A stretch of 64,000 nucleotides of DNA from Flavobacterium saliperosum (GCF_900100625.1 NZ_FMTY01000001.1:62001-126000), one strand, 5' to 3'; counted from the first letter of the stretch, positions 52,923 to 60,884 are shown. The notes: generated from the sequence alone by a model not told the origin. A program made the numbers and translations.

Positions 52923-53218
52923 CAAATTAAAGCCCTAAACCCTTGATTTTAAAGAGTTTAGGGTTTTTTATTCACGAAATTTTCACGAACCCCTACTCTT
53001 ACTCTTTTACTTTAGCCTTGTTTAATGTGTTGAAATTCAATACTCTATTTTTCAACCTTATTAACATGAATGGATTTCTCAGAAACTTTTATGAACGCAC
53101 AATTGTAAATTTATAAAAATATCTCTTTATAAGGAAGTTTATTGATTTTTCATTATAAATCAAATCCAATTTACTAATTAACAGACAACTAGATTTCAAA
53201 AATCAAAAAAAGACTCAT
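52923..53218. other. Island left edge: terminator, direct repeats, AT-rich stretch
   Basis: After the tRNA terminator, two copies of TTCACGAA (52971-52978 and 52982-52989) stand 11 bases apart. The rest to 53218 is AT-rich with no gene over 20 codons that looks real. No integrase is seen here. Confidence 0.55.
52932..52969. terminator. Terminator after tRNA-Met
   Basis: CCCTAAAC and GTTTAGGG with a T-run. Confidence 0.8.
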
Positions 53219-53788
53219 TCATAACAGCTCAATTGCTGATTGCCCAACAATCAAAGTTTCCTTTTTTAAAAATTTTAATGTCTTGTTTTTGTAGCTTATA
53301 TCCGTTAAGAAATTATTCCCAAGTCCATTTTTAATCGTAAACTGCATAGCATCCAGATTCAATTTTCCCTCTTCAACATTAAGTTCTAAAGTTGCCAATT
53401 GGCCTCGCTCTCGTTGTTGAATAATGATTCCTGATTGAAACTCTTCTTCTAAAATTTCTTTACGAATCTGAAACAACGGAAATAGTAGCATGTCACTGAA
53501 CAAATCCGCAGCATGCCATTTCATCACTTTTTTTCGGTCGAACCAAATTTCCAATTGATTTTTAGGGTTATCCAGCATTCCGGAAATACTTTGAGAAGGA
53601 ATGACTTCCAAGGATGAATATAGTGGGTGTTTTAAATCATAAAAGAAGAAGGGATCTATAATCTTATCGCTTAAACTGCTTTGTTTTCTTTCCGCTCTTT
53701 CTCTCCAATCTGCAATAGTGTCATCCGGCAAGTATAAACGTTTAAATTCGACCCCTTCTCCAAATATGTTGATTTTGATTTTTGGCAA
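53219..53788 (-). CDS. Unknown protein, end of the five-gene cluster
   Basis: 189 residues, soluble, no signal. Beta strands at both ends (PKIKINIFGEGVEFKRLYLP and the final YKNKTLKFLKKETLIVGQSAIELL) and a central YDLKHPLYSSLEVIP stretch. I do not recognise a family. It follows the 53802 gene by 13 bases and is the last gene of a leftward cluster that includes an Asp-box miniprotein; shared function is inference. Confidence 0.7.
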   Translation of the reverse strand: MPKIKINIFGEGVEFKRLYLPDDTIADWRERAERKQSSLSDKIIDPFFFYDLKHPLYSSLEVIPSQSISGMLDNPKNQLEIWFDRKKVMKWHAADLFSDMLLFPLFQIRKEILEEEFQSGIIIQQRERGQLATLELNVEEGKLNLDAMQFTIKNGLGNNFLTDISYKNKTLKFLKKETLIVGQSAIELL

Positions 53789-53801
53789 TGCTTCTGTAGT
53801 T

Positions 53802-54089
53802 TTATGGTGAATCGGATTTTCTTATTTGTTCGTTTACAATTTTAAGCTCTTTTTCAATCTGTCTAATAGTTTCACGAATTTTATTTGCTTGTTGAAAATT
53901 GAAAATTACCATCATGGAATTCAGACTTTTCTTTTGTGCTTCTAATTGAAATTCCAATTGCATTTTCTGTTTTTCGTAATCAAGTTCAAAATAGCTTATC
54001 AGAGCTTCATAGTTGGCTTTAACTTCCTTATTACCTTCCTCAGATACATTCAACTGAGTTTTACAGTCTTTCAGTAATTTTTCAACCAC
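53802..54089 (-). CDS. Coiled-coil protein with UVR-like motifs, probable 5' frameshift
   Basis: The intact frame from a GTG gives 95 residues of coiled coil including QANKIRETIRQIEKEL, similar to the UVR helix-hairpin motif. The same frame stays open to 54191 and encodes NYEKCAFIRDLEKQIE, another clear UVR-like motif (x-E-K-A-x-x-L-R-D-x-I), but has no start codon there. An ATG at 54184 is one base out of frame: an extra base near 54173-54180 would give MSYLRKDRNFF and a ~127-residue protein. So the real gene probably starts at 54184 and is frameshifted, or starts at the GTG. Role unknown. Confidence 0.65.
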   Translation of the reverse strand: MVEKLLKDCKTQLNVSEEGNKEVKANYEALISYFELDYEKQKMQLEFQLEAQKKSLNSMMVIFNFQQANKIRETIRQIEKELKIVNEQIRKSDSP

Positions 54090-54201
54090 TACCTCAATCT
54101 GTTTTTCTAAGTCGCGAATAAATGCACATTTCTCATAGTTCTGTAACCCTAGAAAAAAGTTCCGGTCCTTTCTTAATAACTCATGTCGTTGTCACAATAT
54201 C

Positions 54202-54498
54202 TCAACGCAAAAAATAATTTCTCTCATAAACCTGTTTTTTATTAGGATATAGTTTTTCAAGTTCTTCAAGCATACTCCCATAAATCTTAAATTCCAAGTG
54301 TTCATTTTTCACCTTGGTTTTGTATTCCTGAATATAATCCTGAATTCGTTTTTGAATTAGTATTTCTTTTGCCTCTAAATCAACAACCCTTTTGAAATCT
54401 GATTTCCATACATAATAATTGATTTCGCTCTTTATTTCAGCGATTTGAGCCTCACAGCGATCGACAAGGATCACTAACTCTTGGAAATTATGAATCAT
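54202..54498 (-). CDS. Small coiled-coil protein, unknown
   Basis: 98 residues, helical throughout (ELVILVDRCEAQIAEIKSEINYY, FKRVVDLEAKEILIQKRIQDYIQEYKTKV), with a weak UVR-like pattern around DFKRVVDLEAKE. The style is like the next gene of the cluster, so the two may form a mixed coiled coil. No family recognised. Confidence 0.7.
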   Translation of the reverse strand: MIHNFQELVILVDRCEAQIAEIKSEINYYVWKSDFKRVVDLEAKEILIQKRIQDYIQEYKTKVKNEHLEFKIYGSMLEELEKLYPNKKQVYERNYFLR

Positions 54499-54556
54499 AA
54501 CAAAACTATTTATAAGCGAATTTAACTTTCTACTCTGCCAAAACGCGTCAGAACAT

Positions 54557-55675
54557 TCAATTTTCTAAATCCTTTTTAAGCTGATCAATTAAAGTGTCAT
54601 CATCAGGGTTCTCGGTTATTCCATTAACAAAATCTACCAAAGCAACAACTTGCCTTTCGTAGATAGTTCGTAGTAAAAACATTTCTCTTTTTGCAGATTT
54701 ATATACCCAACCGTACTGCATTTCCCATAGATTTCTAAAATAACTGATATCTGCTTTGCCTTTGTTACATCCGAGGACAAACAACTTTTCTGCAATTTCA
54801 AATCTTGATATCAAATGATTTCTGCTATTGTCGGCAACTGTTCCTGTAAATAATGGTTTTAAATTATCTAACACAAGATCCCTTGCCTTTGCGGCTAAAT
54901 ATTCAATCCGATCATTTTCAGTTTCATTTCTACTTACTTTTTTGATAAAATAAGACAGTAGATTATAGTTCATACTTTCTATATCCCAATAGCTTTTATC
55001 GCTGATATTATAAAGCCTTTTCACAATATTAATTTGTCCTTTGAAATAAGGCGCAACTGCTTCAAGACTTTCCCACAACTCAGTACGATCCTCAACAAAA
55101 TAGATAATTCGAACGCTACAAGAATCCTCAAAAGATTGCAAATACTCCAATTCTTCAAAATAGGCTTTTCCTAAATAATCCCGATACGAAATAAATTTTT
55201 CACTTCCTGCTTTCAAATCCTCATAGCAAAAGGTTTTAAGCTCCTTAAACCTATATTTCGGCAACGAGTAAATATTGAATAGTTGGTCATAATCAAAATG
55301 TGTTAACTCATGTAAAATTATACAAGACGCTTCGCAACAGATTCCAATTTCATTAAACAGGAAATTGTATTTTGATTGCAAATCAGATGATACATTTTGA
55401 GGCAGTCCTTTCTTTTTATTAAAAGCTCTGGATTGATTTTCTATTTTTCTGAAACAATGAAGTAGCGCATGAGAATCAATATCAGAATTAAAAAAAACAT
55501 CTGTTTTTTCAGGCAATTCAGGATAACTATAATAATAACTTTGTTGCTTTGTAATTTCATTATAACCGGATATGAAAATTGAAAAATCATAATTCAGATT
55601 TCTTTCATCAAAAAGAAGCTCCCATTGCTGAGAGCTTTTATTAAATACTTCCACAAAACAATAAGCAACTTCCAT
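54557..55675 (-). CDS. Unknown protein, large member of the five-gene cluster
   Basis: 372 residues from ATG 55675 (MEVAYCFVEVFNKSSQQWELLFDERNLNYDFSIF). An earlier in-frame ATG (55696) would overlap the upstream gene. The N-terminal region has the layout 'FVEV...W.LL...R.NYD.F..' and then LHELTHFDYDQLF. HELTH resembles a zinc-protease HExxH, but similar proteins carry an L-x-E-L-x-x-[FY]-D-[WY]-D pattern at this place, so I read it as a structural block, not a proven active site. C-terminal half is helical. Function unknown. Confidence 0.7.
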   Translation of the reverse strand: MEVAYCFVEVFNKSSQQWELLFDERNLNYDFSIFISGYNEITKQQSYYYSYPELPEKTDVFFNSDIDSHALLHCFRKIENQSRAFNKKKGLPQNVSSDLQSKYNFLFNEIGICCEASCIILHELTHFDYDQLFNIYSLPKYRFKELKTFCYEDLKAGSEKFISYRDYLGKAYFEELEYLQSFEDSCSVRIIYFVEDRTELWESLEAVAPYFKGQINIVKRLYNISDKSYWDIESMNYNLLSYFIKKVSRNETENDRIEYLAAKARDLVLDNLKPLFTGTVADNSRNHLISRFEIAEKLFVLGCNKGKADISYFRNLWEMQYGWVYKSAKREMFLLRTIYERQVVALVDFVNGITENPDDDTLIDQLKKDLEN

Positions 55676-55680
55676 AGTAC

Positions 55681-55905
55681 TTAACGTTTGTGCCAAGAAG
55701 CTCCTTTGTTTTTCGAATAATACACTCCGCGAGAAGTAGTAGCCAAAAGTTCACTTCCGTTTTCCATTAAATCCTGAAATTCAAAAATGGTAGATTTTGA
55801 CGATCTTGAATGCCAGGATCTGCCATCATTTTTAGAATACTCAATACAATTTTTCGAAGGATTAATTCGTAATAATTCTCCTTGATGTGCGACCATTTGT
55901 CCCAT
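55681..55905 (-). CDS. 74-residue Asp-box (BNR-like) miniprotein
   Basis: From ATG 55905 (MGQMVAHQGELLRINPSK). It has two Asp-box-like motifs, YSKNDGRSWHSR and YYSKNKGASWHKR (S-x-N/D-x-G-x-S/T-W), normally blades of sialidase-type propellers, but here the whole protein is two such repeats. It is the first gene of the cluster; the next gene starts 5 bases after its stop. Such minimal Asp-box proteins seem to be conserved partners of unknown systems, from memory only. Confidence 0.75.
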   Translation of the reverse strand: MGQMVAHQGELLRINPSKNCIEYSKNDGRSWHSRSSKSTIFEFQDLMENGSELLATTSRGVYYSKNKGASWHKR

Positions 55906-55977
55906 AATTATTGTTGTTGTTTTATTGTTACAGGACAAATTTATCTTGGGACACAGACGAAGTATGTCGTTGTGAAT

Positions 55978-56030
55978 TTTTTGTATAAAAAAAACGACAC
56001 TCAAAAAGTGTCGTTTTTTTTATACAAAAA
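55978..56030. terminator. Very long perfect hairpin (bidirectional terminator)
   Basis: 24-base arms (55978-56001 and 56007-56030) with no mismatch and a 5-base loop CAAAA. The inner stem ACGACACT/AGTGTCGT is flanked by A8/T8. It ends the leftward UDG-like gene and precedes the Asp-box gene. Confidence 0.85.
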
Positions 56031-56049
56031 TGCTTCAAAAAATGGAAAT

Positions 56050-56814
56050 TTATTTTACGATTTCAAACGTACTTTTTGAAAAATAATTTTCTGGAATATT
56101 ACCACCTGCCCGACTATAATCTGATGGATGATATGCATAAAACAATTTAATTCCTTTTTTTAGAAGATGCTCTTTAATTTTATAATCTAAATCCTGAAAT
56201 CCTTTACTTTGAAAGAAAATAATTTCAGGATTTAATACTTCAATTTCAGTTAAAAAAAGATTTATTTCACGTTCTTTATCAATAAAAATCCTGTCAAAAT
56301 CACCTCTTCTTGATATAATTTCATTCGTTTCGGGATTTCTTTCACCTCTTCCAATTGTAACATATTTGAAAAAATTAGTCATTGCAATATAAGACAATGG
56401 ATTTTCACTTGGGTGAATGGGAACTTTTCTCAATATAGAATTGAATGTTTTCCCATATTTTGTTGATTTTGTGTCTTCCCAAAACTCATTTAGATTTAAG
56501 TCATCTTTTAAAAAATAAAGTCCCGTAAAATATGTCCCTCCAATATGCGGGTTCACGCCTCTTAAATTGTTCGTTTCAATGTCGGATCTATTTTCTAATG
56601 TTTGAATCTCATTAGGAGTTTCATCTTTTCCAATATCATAACCCACAATCAAAATTCTTTTTGCTTTACCATATTTTGAACCAACATAAGGATAGGTGGC
56701 AAGTTTCCTCGTTTTATCTGTAGCAACAATTCCTGTATTTCTATCTACAAAATTGTCCTTGAAAAGAATTTCTTCGTAAATATTTAATATTGATTTTTTT
56801 ATTTCAGTTAACAT
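56050..56814 (-). CDS. Uracil-DNA-glycosylase-superfamily-like protein
   Basis: 254 residues. KRILIVGYDIGKDE near residue 55 resembles UDG motif 1 (G-x-D-P), PEIIFFQSKGF is a central strand, and AYHPSDYSRAGG at residues ~227-238 resembles motif 2 (H-P-S). The Pro of motif 1 is not conserved, so activity on uracil is uncertain; it may recognise another modified base. Its place in a defence island suggests a role against modified phage DNA (inference). Confidence 0.55.
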   Translation of the reverse strand: MLTEIKKSILNIYEEILFKDNFVDRNTGIVATDKTRKLATYPYVGSKYGKAKRILIVGYDIGKDETPNEIQTLENRSDIETNNLRGVNPHIGGTYFTGLYFLKDDLNLNEFWEDTKSTKYGKTFNSILRKVPIHPSENPLSYIAMTNFFKYVTIGRGERNPETNEIISRRGDFDRIFIDKEREINLFLTEIEVLNPEIIFFQSKGFQDLDYKIKEHLLKKGIKLFYAYHPSDYSRAGGNIPENYFSKSTFEIVK

Positions 56815-56954
56815 TTTTACTTATTTATTTTAGGGTTAAAGTATACTAATATTTTTCATTAGAAAAAAACTACTGGCACAATTTATCCAAATTTCTTAGG
56901 AAGTATCCTTATGTTAGTAATTACAAACAGTAAAGGTCTCTAATATTTACAAAA

Positions 56955-57911
56955 TCAATAAGCAATTACCATTATCGAAAGTGCATTACCAAGTGAACAG
57001 TCTTCCGATACAGACATTGTAATAGCACTCCTGTTTTTCAGAGTATTAAAGATAACATTATCTATTTCTCGTTTTTCTTCAACAGTCATTTCTGTACTTC
57101 CAGAATTTATTTGCAGAAGAATATTGTTGACGCCTTCAAATCTTTCCCTTTCAGACAACGTATTCTTCAAAGCCGCTTCAATTGCCTTTTTTGCTCTATC
57201 AGTCCCCTCCCCATCTCCAATACCTATGAAAAAAGGATTATCATCAATGTTGTTTTTGAAAAACAATTTTAAATCCAACCGATTATCATTTATAAAACCC
57301 ATTGGCATTATGGCTTTTACCAATCGGATTACAATTTCATTTGCTTTGCTTTCGCTATTTTTAAAACTGAGATTACCGTAAAGCTTGCCGATTTTAGAAT
57401 GTTTAATAACCAATACTAAATCACAATCTTCTCGCAATTTTCTTAATGCTTTGTTAGCTATGTTCTTTGTGTTTTCGCTTTCAAAATCAAAAGGAGTATA
57501 AACAATTGCCCCAACAAACACCCCTCTCTTATAAGCAATTTGTGCAATTACCGGAGTAGCTCCTGCCTCAGTTGTACCTCCTAAACGGGAAATAAGGATT
57601 GTCATTTTTGATTGCTCTCCAAATAGCGCGTCGAATTGATCAAAACCATATATTGCTAAATTTGTAGCTAATTCCACTTCTGAATTCAGAACGGAATCCA
57701 TACCTATTTCAACCTGGTTCTCAATCGATAAATGTTTAATTTTTCCGGTTCCAAGTAGTATTTTATTCTGAACCGAACTATTTGCCAAATCCTTTGCATT
57801 AATATCGCAAACAATGCAATCAGTATTTTTGATTGCCTCGACTGAGATTTTTTCTACTATTTGGTGCCCGGTTTTACCAACTCCTATAATTTTAATTTCG
57901 TTTGTACTCAT
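56955..57911 (-). CDS. Divergent FtsZ/tubulin-like GTPase
   Basis: 318 residues. Aligned by eye with FtsZ: IKIIGVGKTGHQIVEKI (5-21) = first GTP loop; DCIVCDINAKDL (31-42); TILISRLGGTTEAGATPVIAQIA (104-126) = T4 loop region, where GGGTGTGA has become GGTTEAGA; FVGAIVYTPFDFE (132-144); GFINDNRLDLKLF (205-217) = T7 loop, first Asp replaced by Asn, second Asp kept; FIGIGDGEGTDRAKKAIEAAL (228-248). The C-terminal FtsA/ZipA-binding tail is missing. It has the fold of FtsZ, probably binds GTP, and is not the division FtsZ. Biological role unknown. A TAGATTTG box lies upstream at 57934-57941. Confidence 0.8.
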   Translation of the reverse strand: MSTNEIKIIGVGKTGHQIVEKISVEAIKNTDCIVCDINAKDLANSSVQNKILLGTGKIKHLSIENQVEIGMDSVLNSEVELATNLAIYGFDQFDALFGEQSKMTILISRLGGTTEAGATPVIAQIAYKRGVFVGAIVYTPFDFESENTKNIANKALRKLREDCDLVLVIKHSKIGKLYGNLSFKNSESKANEIVIRLVKAIMPMGFINDNRLDLKLFFKNNIDDNPFFIGIGDGEGTDRAKKAIEAALKNTLSERERFEGVNNILLQINSGSTEMTVEEKREIDNVIFNTLKNRSAITMSVSEDCSLGNALSIMVIAY

Positions 57912-57988
57912 TTTTGATTGATTATTTTCAGTACAAATCTAAATGGAGACAGTGCCAAAATACGGCGGTTTTAAACTTGAGAAAAACA

Positions 57989-58027
57989 AAAATCCTTTGC
58001 AAAGGTTTGAATCTTAGCAAAGGATTT
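57989..58027 (-). terminator. Terminator after the nuclease-like gene
   Basis: AAATCCTTTGC and GCAAAGGATTT around a 15-base loop, A/T tracts outside. Confidence 0.7.
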
Positions 58028-58048
58028 AATAATAAGTAAAAAATGAGG

Positions 58049-59287
58049 TTAGTTATTTTTTATTATTCTTATTTCTTCGTGAATTTTGATTAAATCATTT
58101 TCTCTGAATTCAATATAACTAATAATCTGTTGCGCTAAAACCGATACTAACTCATCTTTTTTATCTTTATTTTTTCCTAAGAAACTAATGAAATTAGAAT
58201 CACTGAAATCAATTTTAAAATTCTCAAAATCTTGAAAATATTTGATTTCTCTCCACCAACCCGATTTCTGAAATTCAGAATACTTTTCAAAAACACCTTT
58301 ATTTATAGCATGCAAATCAATTATTCCGTAAAATAATTCTTTACTGTTGTTTCCATTCCCGCTAAAAGGCTCTATTCCAAACAAAACAGAATTGCCTTTA
58401 TATTTTTGTAGTTCAATCCAAATTTTAGAATTCTTATCGCCAACATTACTTCCTTGATCAGAAACATCATATTTGTCTTTTAATTTTTCTTTTAGTTTAT
58501 TAATAATGTCAGCTCTTATACCTCCACAAATTTTGTATTTTACATTATCAAAATCTTTTACGATTTGTTCTGCTGCTGAAAAATTTGCTAGAATTAGATC
58601 CTGTATTTCGCTACTCATTTTTTTATTTGTTGATTGGTTAGTTAATTTTTTTATTAGATGTAAATATTGCGCTAATGTTTCTCTAATTATTGGTAGAGAA
58701 TGTGTTTTCTCAAGACTGTTTTCAATCCAGTTTTTAATATCGTTTTTATAAGACATTAAAAATATTTCTTCCAAGTTTAAATCTTTATCATTACCAAGTT
58801 TATAGCTATCAGAAGAAGGCTCTTTACCATCCAAAGTAAGATAAATAAGTACACAATCAGGATAGCTGTTTTTATATCTTAAAAGTTGACCTTTTTGATC
58901 ACCAGCGTAGATTTTATTTTCAATCACAATTTGATATTTTGAGTCTTTAATTACAATATCAATAAACCCTCCTTCAGAATATTCTTTGTCAATGGTTCCT
59001 ATATGTTCTTCAACTATAACCTGCGTATTTTCAAAATCAAAAGATTCTTTTATGGCCACCAAAGAGTCAATTTTATCAAAAAATAATTTCAAAAAAACAC
59101 TTCCTTGAGCGTGTTTCCCTTTTGGGTTTAAAAACTCTGCAATTATTCTTGAATGTGTTCTAACTTCATCACTTTCTGCTCTCATAACAGAAAAAATATT
59201 AAAATTCTCTCCGGTAATTTTCGCTATTTCATCATATTTCTTTTGTATGATTGTAACCTGTTGCAATAGGTTATTAATTTTATCCAT
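58049..59287 (-). CDS. PD-(D/E)XK nuclease superfamily protein
   Basis: 412 residues. A conserved N-terminal block (IFSVMRAESDEVRTHSRIIAEFLNPKGKHAQGSVFLKLFF pattern) is followed by the nuclease core: D110 in GGFIDIVIKD, then E123-x-K125 in VIENKIYAGDQKGQLLRY. This is the PDDEXK_4 (PF14281-type) family frequent in restriction and defence islands. It presumably cuts or binds DNA; specificity unknown. The following exonuclease gene is upstream by 17 bases in the same direction. Confidence 0.82.
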   Translation of the reverse strand: MDKINNLLQQVTIIQKKYDEIAKITGENFNIFSVMRAESDEVRTHSRIIAEFLNPKGKHAQGSVFLKLFFDKIDSLVAIKESFDFENTQVIVEEHIGTIDKEYSEGGFIDIVIKDSKYQIVIENKIYAGDQKGQLLRYKNSYPDCVLIYLTLDGKEPSSDSYKLGNDKDLNLEEIFLMSYKNDIKNWIENSLEKTHSLPIIRETLAQYLHLIKKLTNQSTNKKMSSEIQDLILANFSAAEQIVKDFDNVKYKICGGIRADIINKLKEKLKDKYDVSDQGSNVGDKNSKIWIELQKYKGNSVLFGIEPFSGNGNNSKELFYGIIDLHAINKGVFEKYSEFQKSGWWREIKYFQDFENFKIDFSDSNFISFLGKNKDKKDELVSVLAQQIISYIEFRENDLIKIHEEIRIIKNN

Positions 59288-59304
59288 AAATTTTATTATT
59301 ATTT

Positions 59305-59781
59305 TTAAATTTCATTTAAACTCCGCAAATACAACTCTGCACAAGCTCTTGCATCACTCAATGCGTCATGATGGTTTAAAGGTATATTATATTCGTTGCA
59401 CAAGTTAGCCAGATTGGATTTGTAAATTTTATAAGTGCAAAACTTATTGTAATCCGGTGTAGCCATTCCATAATACTCCAGTGTTTTATTCAAAACCGGA
59501 AAATCGAAACCGAAGCCGTTGTGCGCAATTACATTTTGGTCTTCTATAAAAGGAGCTATCATGTGCCAAATCTTGTTAAAAGTAGGTGCATTAACTGTGT
59601 CTCTGGCAGAAATACCATGTATCATTGTGAAATTTGACCAATAATAATTATCGGGCGGTTGCACTAAAATATCAAGTTCCTTGGTTATGATACCGTTCTC
59701 AATTCTAACTAGACCCACTTGGCAGATACTCCAACGATAACCTTGAGCGGTTTCGAAATCTATTGCTGTGAAGGAATCCAT
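59305..59781 (-). CDS. DEDDh 3'-5' exonuclease (DnaQ-like)
   Basis: 158 residues. DnaQ-fold with all acidic sites: D8-x-E10 in AIDFET, D93 in GFDFPVLN, H138 and D143 in HHDALSDARAC. Degrades DNA or RNA from the 3' end; small free-standing forms act in repair or RNA turnover. It begins directly after the stop of the WYL gene (no gap), so the two are coupled. Confidence 0.9.
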   Translation of the reverse strand: MDSFTAIDFETAQGYRWSICQVGLVRIENGIITKELDILVQPPDNYYWSNFTMIHGISARDTVNAPTFNKIWHMIAPFIEDQNVIAHNGFGFDFPVLNKTLEYYGMATPDYNKFCTYKIYKSNLANLCNEYNIPLNHHDALSDARACAELYLRSLNEI

Positions 59782-60678
59782 TTACTTATATAGTTTTATC
59801 ATATCCATTACTCTGTCTCTTATATTATTTCGGAGTACTTCTGGCTCAATTACTTTCACTTCAGAACCAAATCGCATTAGTTCCATTATAAGATCATTGG
59901 TAGGATGAATAAATAACTCGACCACTATTTTTTCATCATTATCCTTTATTGTTTTTTGTGAAGAATGCAAAGGAAACGACTTGATGTAGTTCCCTTGCTG
60001 CCACGAAAATTCCAATACCACTTTTTGAGCCGGAGCATAGGTTTCCACTCCAAAAGCATGTTGGTACTCTTTTTCCATATCAAAAGGAATTGATTTGAAT
60101 TTTATATCGGATATTCTTAAATCCGAAATTCTGTCGAAACCAAAATTTTTGATGTTTCCGTCTTTGTTATCCTGTGCTATCAGATACCAACGGTGTTGCG
60201 ATTCTTTAATCGCTATCGGTTTGACTGTTCTAAGTGTTTTTTCATCTTCCCAAAATTTGATATGGGTAAAAATCATCTGAAAATTATTCTGGATGGCATA
60301 TAAAATTCCGTTTATCAAATTGGTTCCGGAGACTTTACGACTTTCCAGATATATACTTGGGGTAATTTTATTCCCTTCTTTGAGTGCCTGATGAATAGAA
60401 AAGGCTTCCACCATTCTCGAAACCGACGGATCTTCAATTTCATCCTCAATAAAGTACACTTTGTCTTTACGGTTGTATTGGATTAAGATGCCAAACAAAT
60501 CGAAAATATCTTTTTTGTCCCGATCGAAGGTACGTACAGAAAATTCGAAATTATTTTCCATATCATCGTTTTCCAACCTGTTCATCACGTATTTATGTAA
60601 CTCCTGAAAGTCACTAGGTACTGATTTCAATCTATCAACAATGTATAAGTATCGTTTTATGAAGCCTACTTTTGCCAT
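59782..60678 (-). CDS. WYL-domain regulator
   Basis: 298 residues. N-terminal winged-helix-type DNA-binding part (KRYLYIVDRLKSVPSDFQELHKYV, VRTFDRDKKDIFDLFGI), then the WYL domain (QHRWYLIAQDNKDGNIKNFGFDRISDL) and a WCX C-terminal part (PTNDLIMELMRFGSEVKVIEPE). Such proteins sense ligands, often nucleic acid ends or nucleotides, and repress defence or repair genes. It heads the exonuclease and nuclease-like genes and is divergent from the Dpt operon. Confidence 0.9.
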   Translation of the reverse strand: MAKVGFIKRYLYIVDRLKSVPSDFQELHKYVMNRLENDDMENNFEFSVRTFDRDKKDIFDLFGILIQYNRKDKVYFIEDEIEDPSVSRMVEAFSIHQALKEGNKITPSIYLESRKVSGTNLINGILYAIQNNFQMIFTHIKFWEDEKTLRTVKPIAIKESQHRWYLIAQDNKDGNIKNFGFDRISDLRISDIKFKSIPFDMEKEYQHAFGVETYAPAQKVVLEFSWQQGNYIKSFPLHSSQKTIKDNDEKIVVELFIHPTNDLIMELMRFGSEVKVIEPEVLRNNIRDRVMDMIKLYK

Positions 60679-60834
60679 AAAATTCTATTTGATTTAGCTA
60701 AAGTATTATTTTACCCCGACAAAACACGGCAGACAAGAAAGAAATTAAGTATTAACTTTCTAGTAGTATGAGACATGATTGTCTGTGATTTAAATATAAG
60801 CATTACTCTCTTTTGATTTACTTTACTTACTAAA

Positions 60835-60865
60835 GTAGACAGTTGTCTATTGTACAATTGTCTAC
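60835..60865. promoter_or_regulatory. Palindromic operator before the regulator/dptF operon
   Basis: Two 12-base half-sites, GTAGACAGTTGT (60835-60846) and ACAATTGTCTAC (60854-60865), are inverted repeats matching at 11 of 12. Inside are TAGACA-GT-TGTCTA, the perfect 10-mer ATTGTACAAT and the perfect 8-mer ACAATTGT. It ends 19 bases before the regulator ATG, where a controller protein would bind to its own promoter. Confidence 0.75.
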
Positions 60866-60884
60866 TAAATACGACTTTGGCAAG

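Noticed and set aside
54557-55675. HELTH motif as evidence for a zinc metallopeptidase
   Set aside because: It lies in an L-x-E-L-x-x-F-D-Y-D block that seems structural, and there is no clear third ligand downstream; I do not call it a protease.
56955-57911. Calling the FtsZ-like protein the cell's division FtsZ
   Set aside because: The glycine loop and T7 loop are altered, the C-terminal tail is missing, and it is not near ftsA/ftsQ or mur genes.
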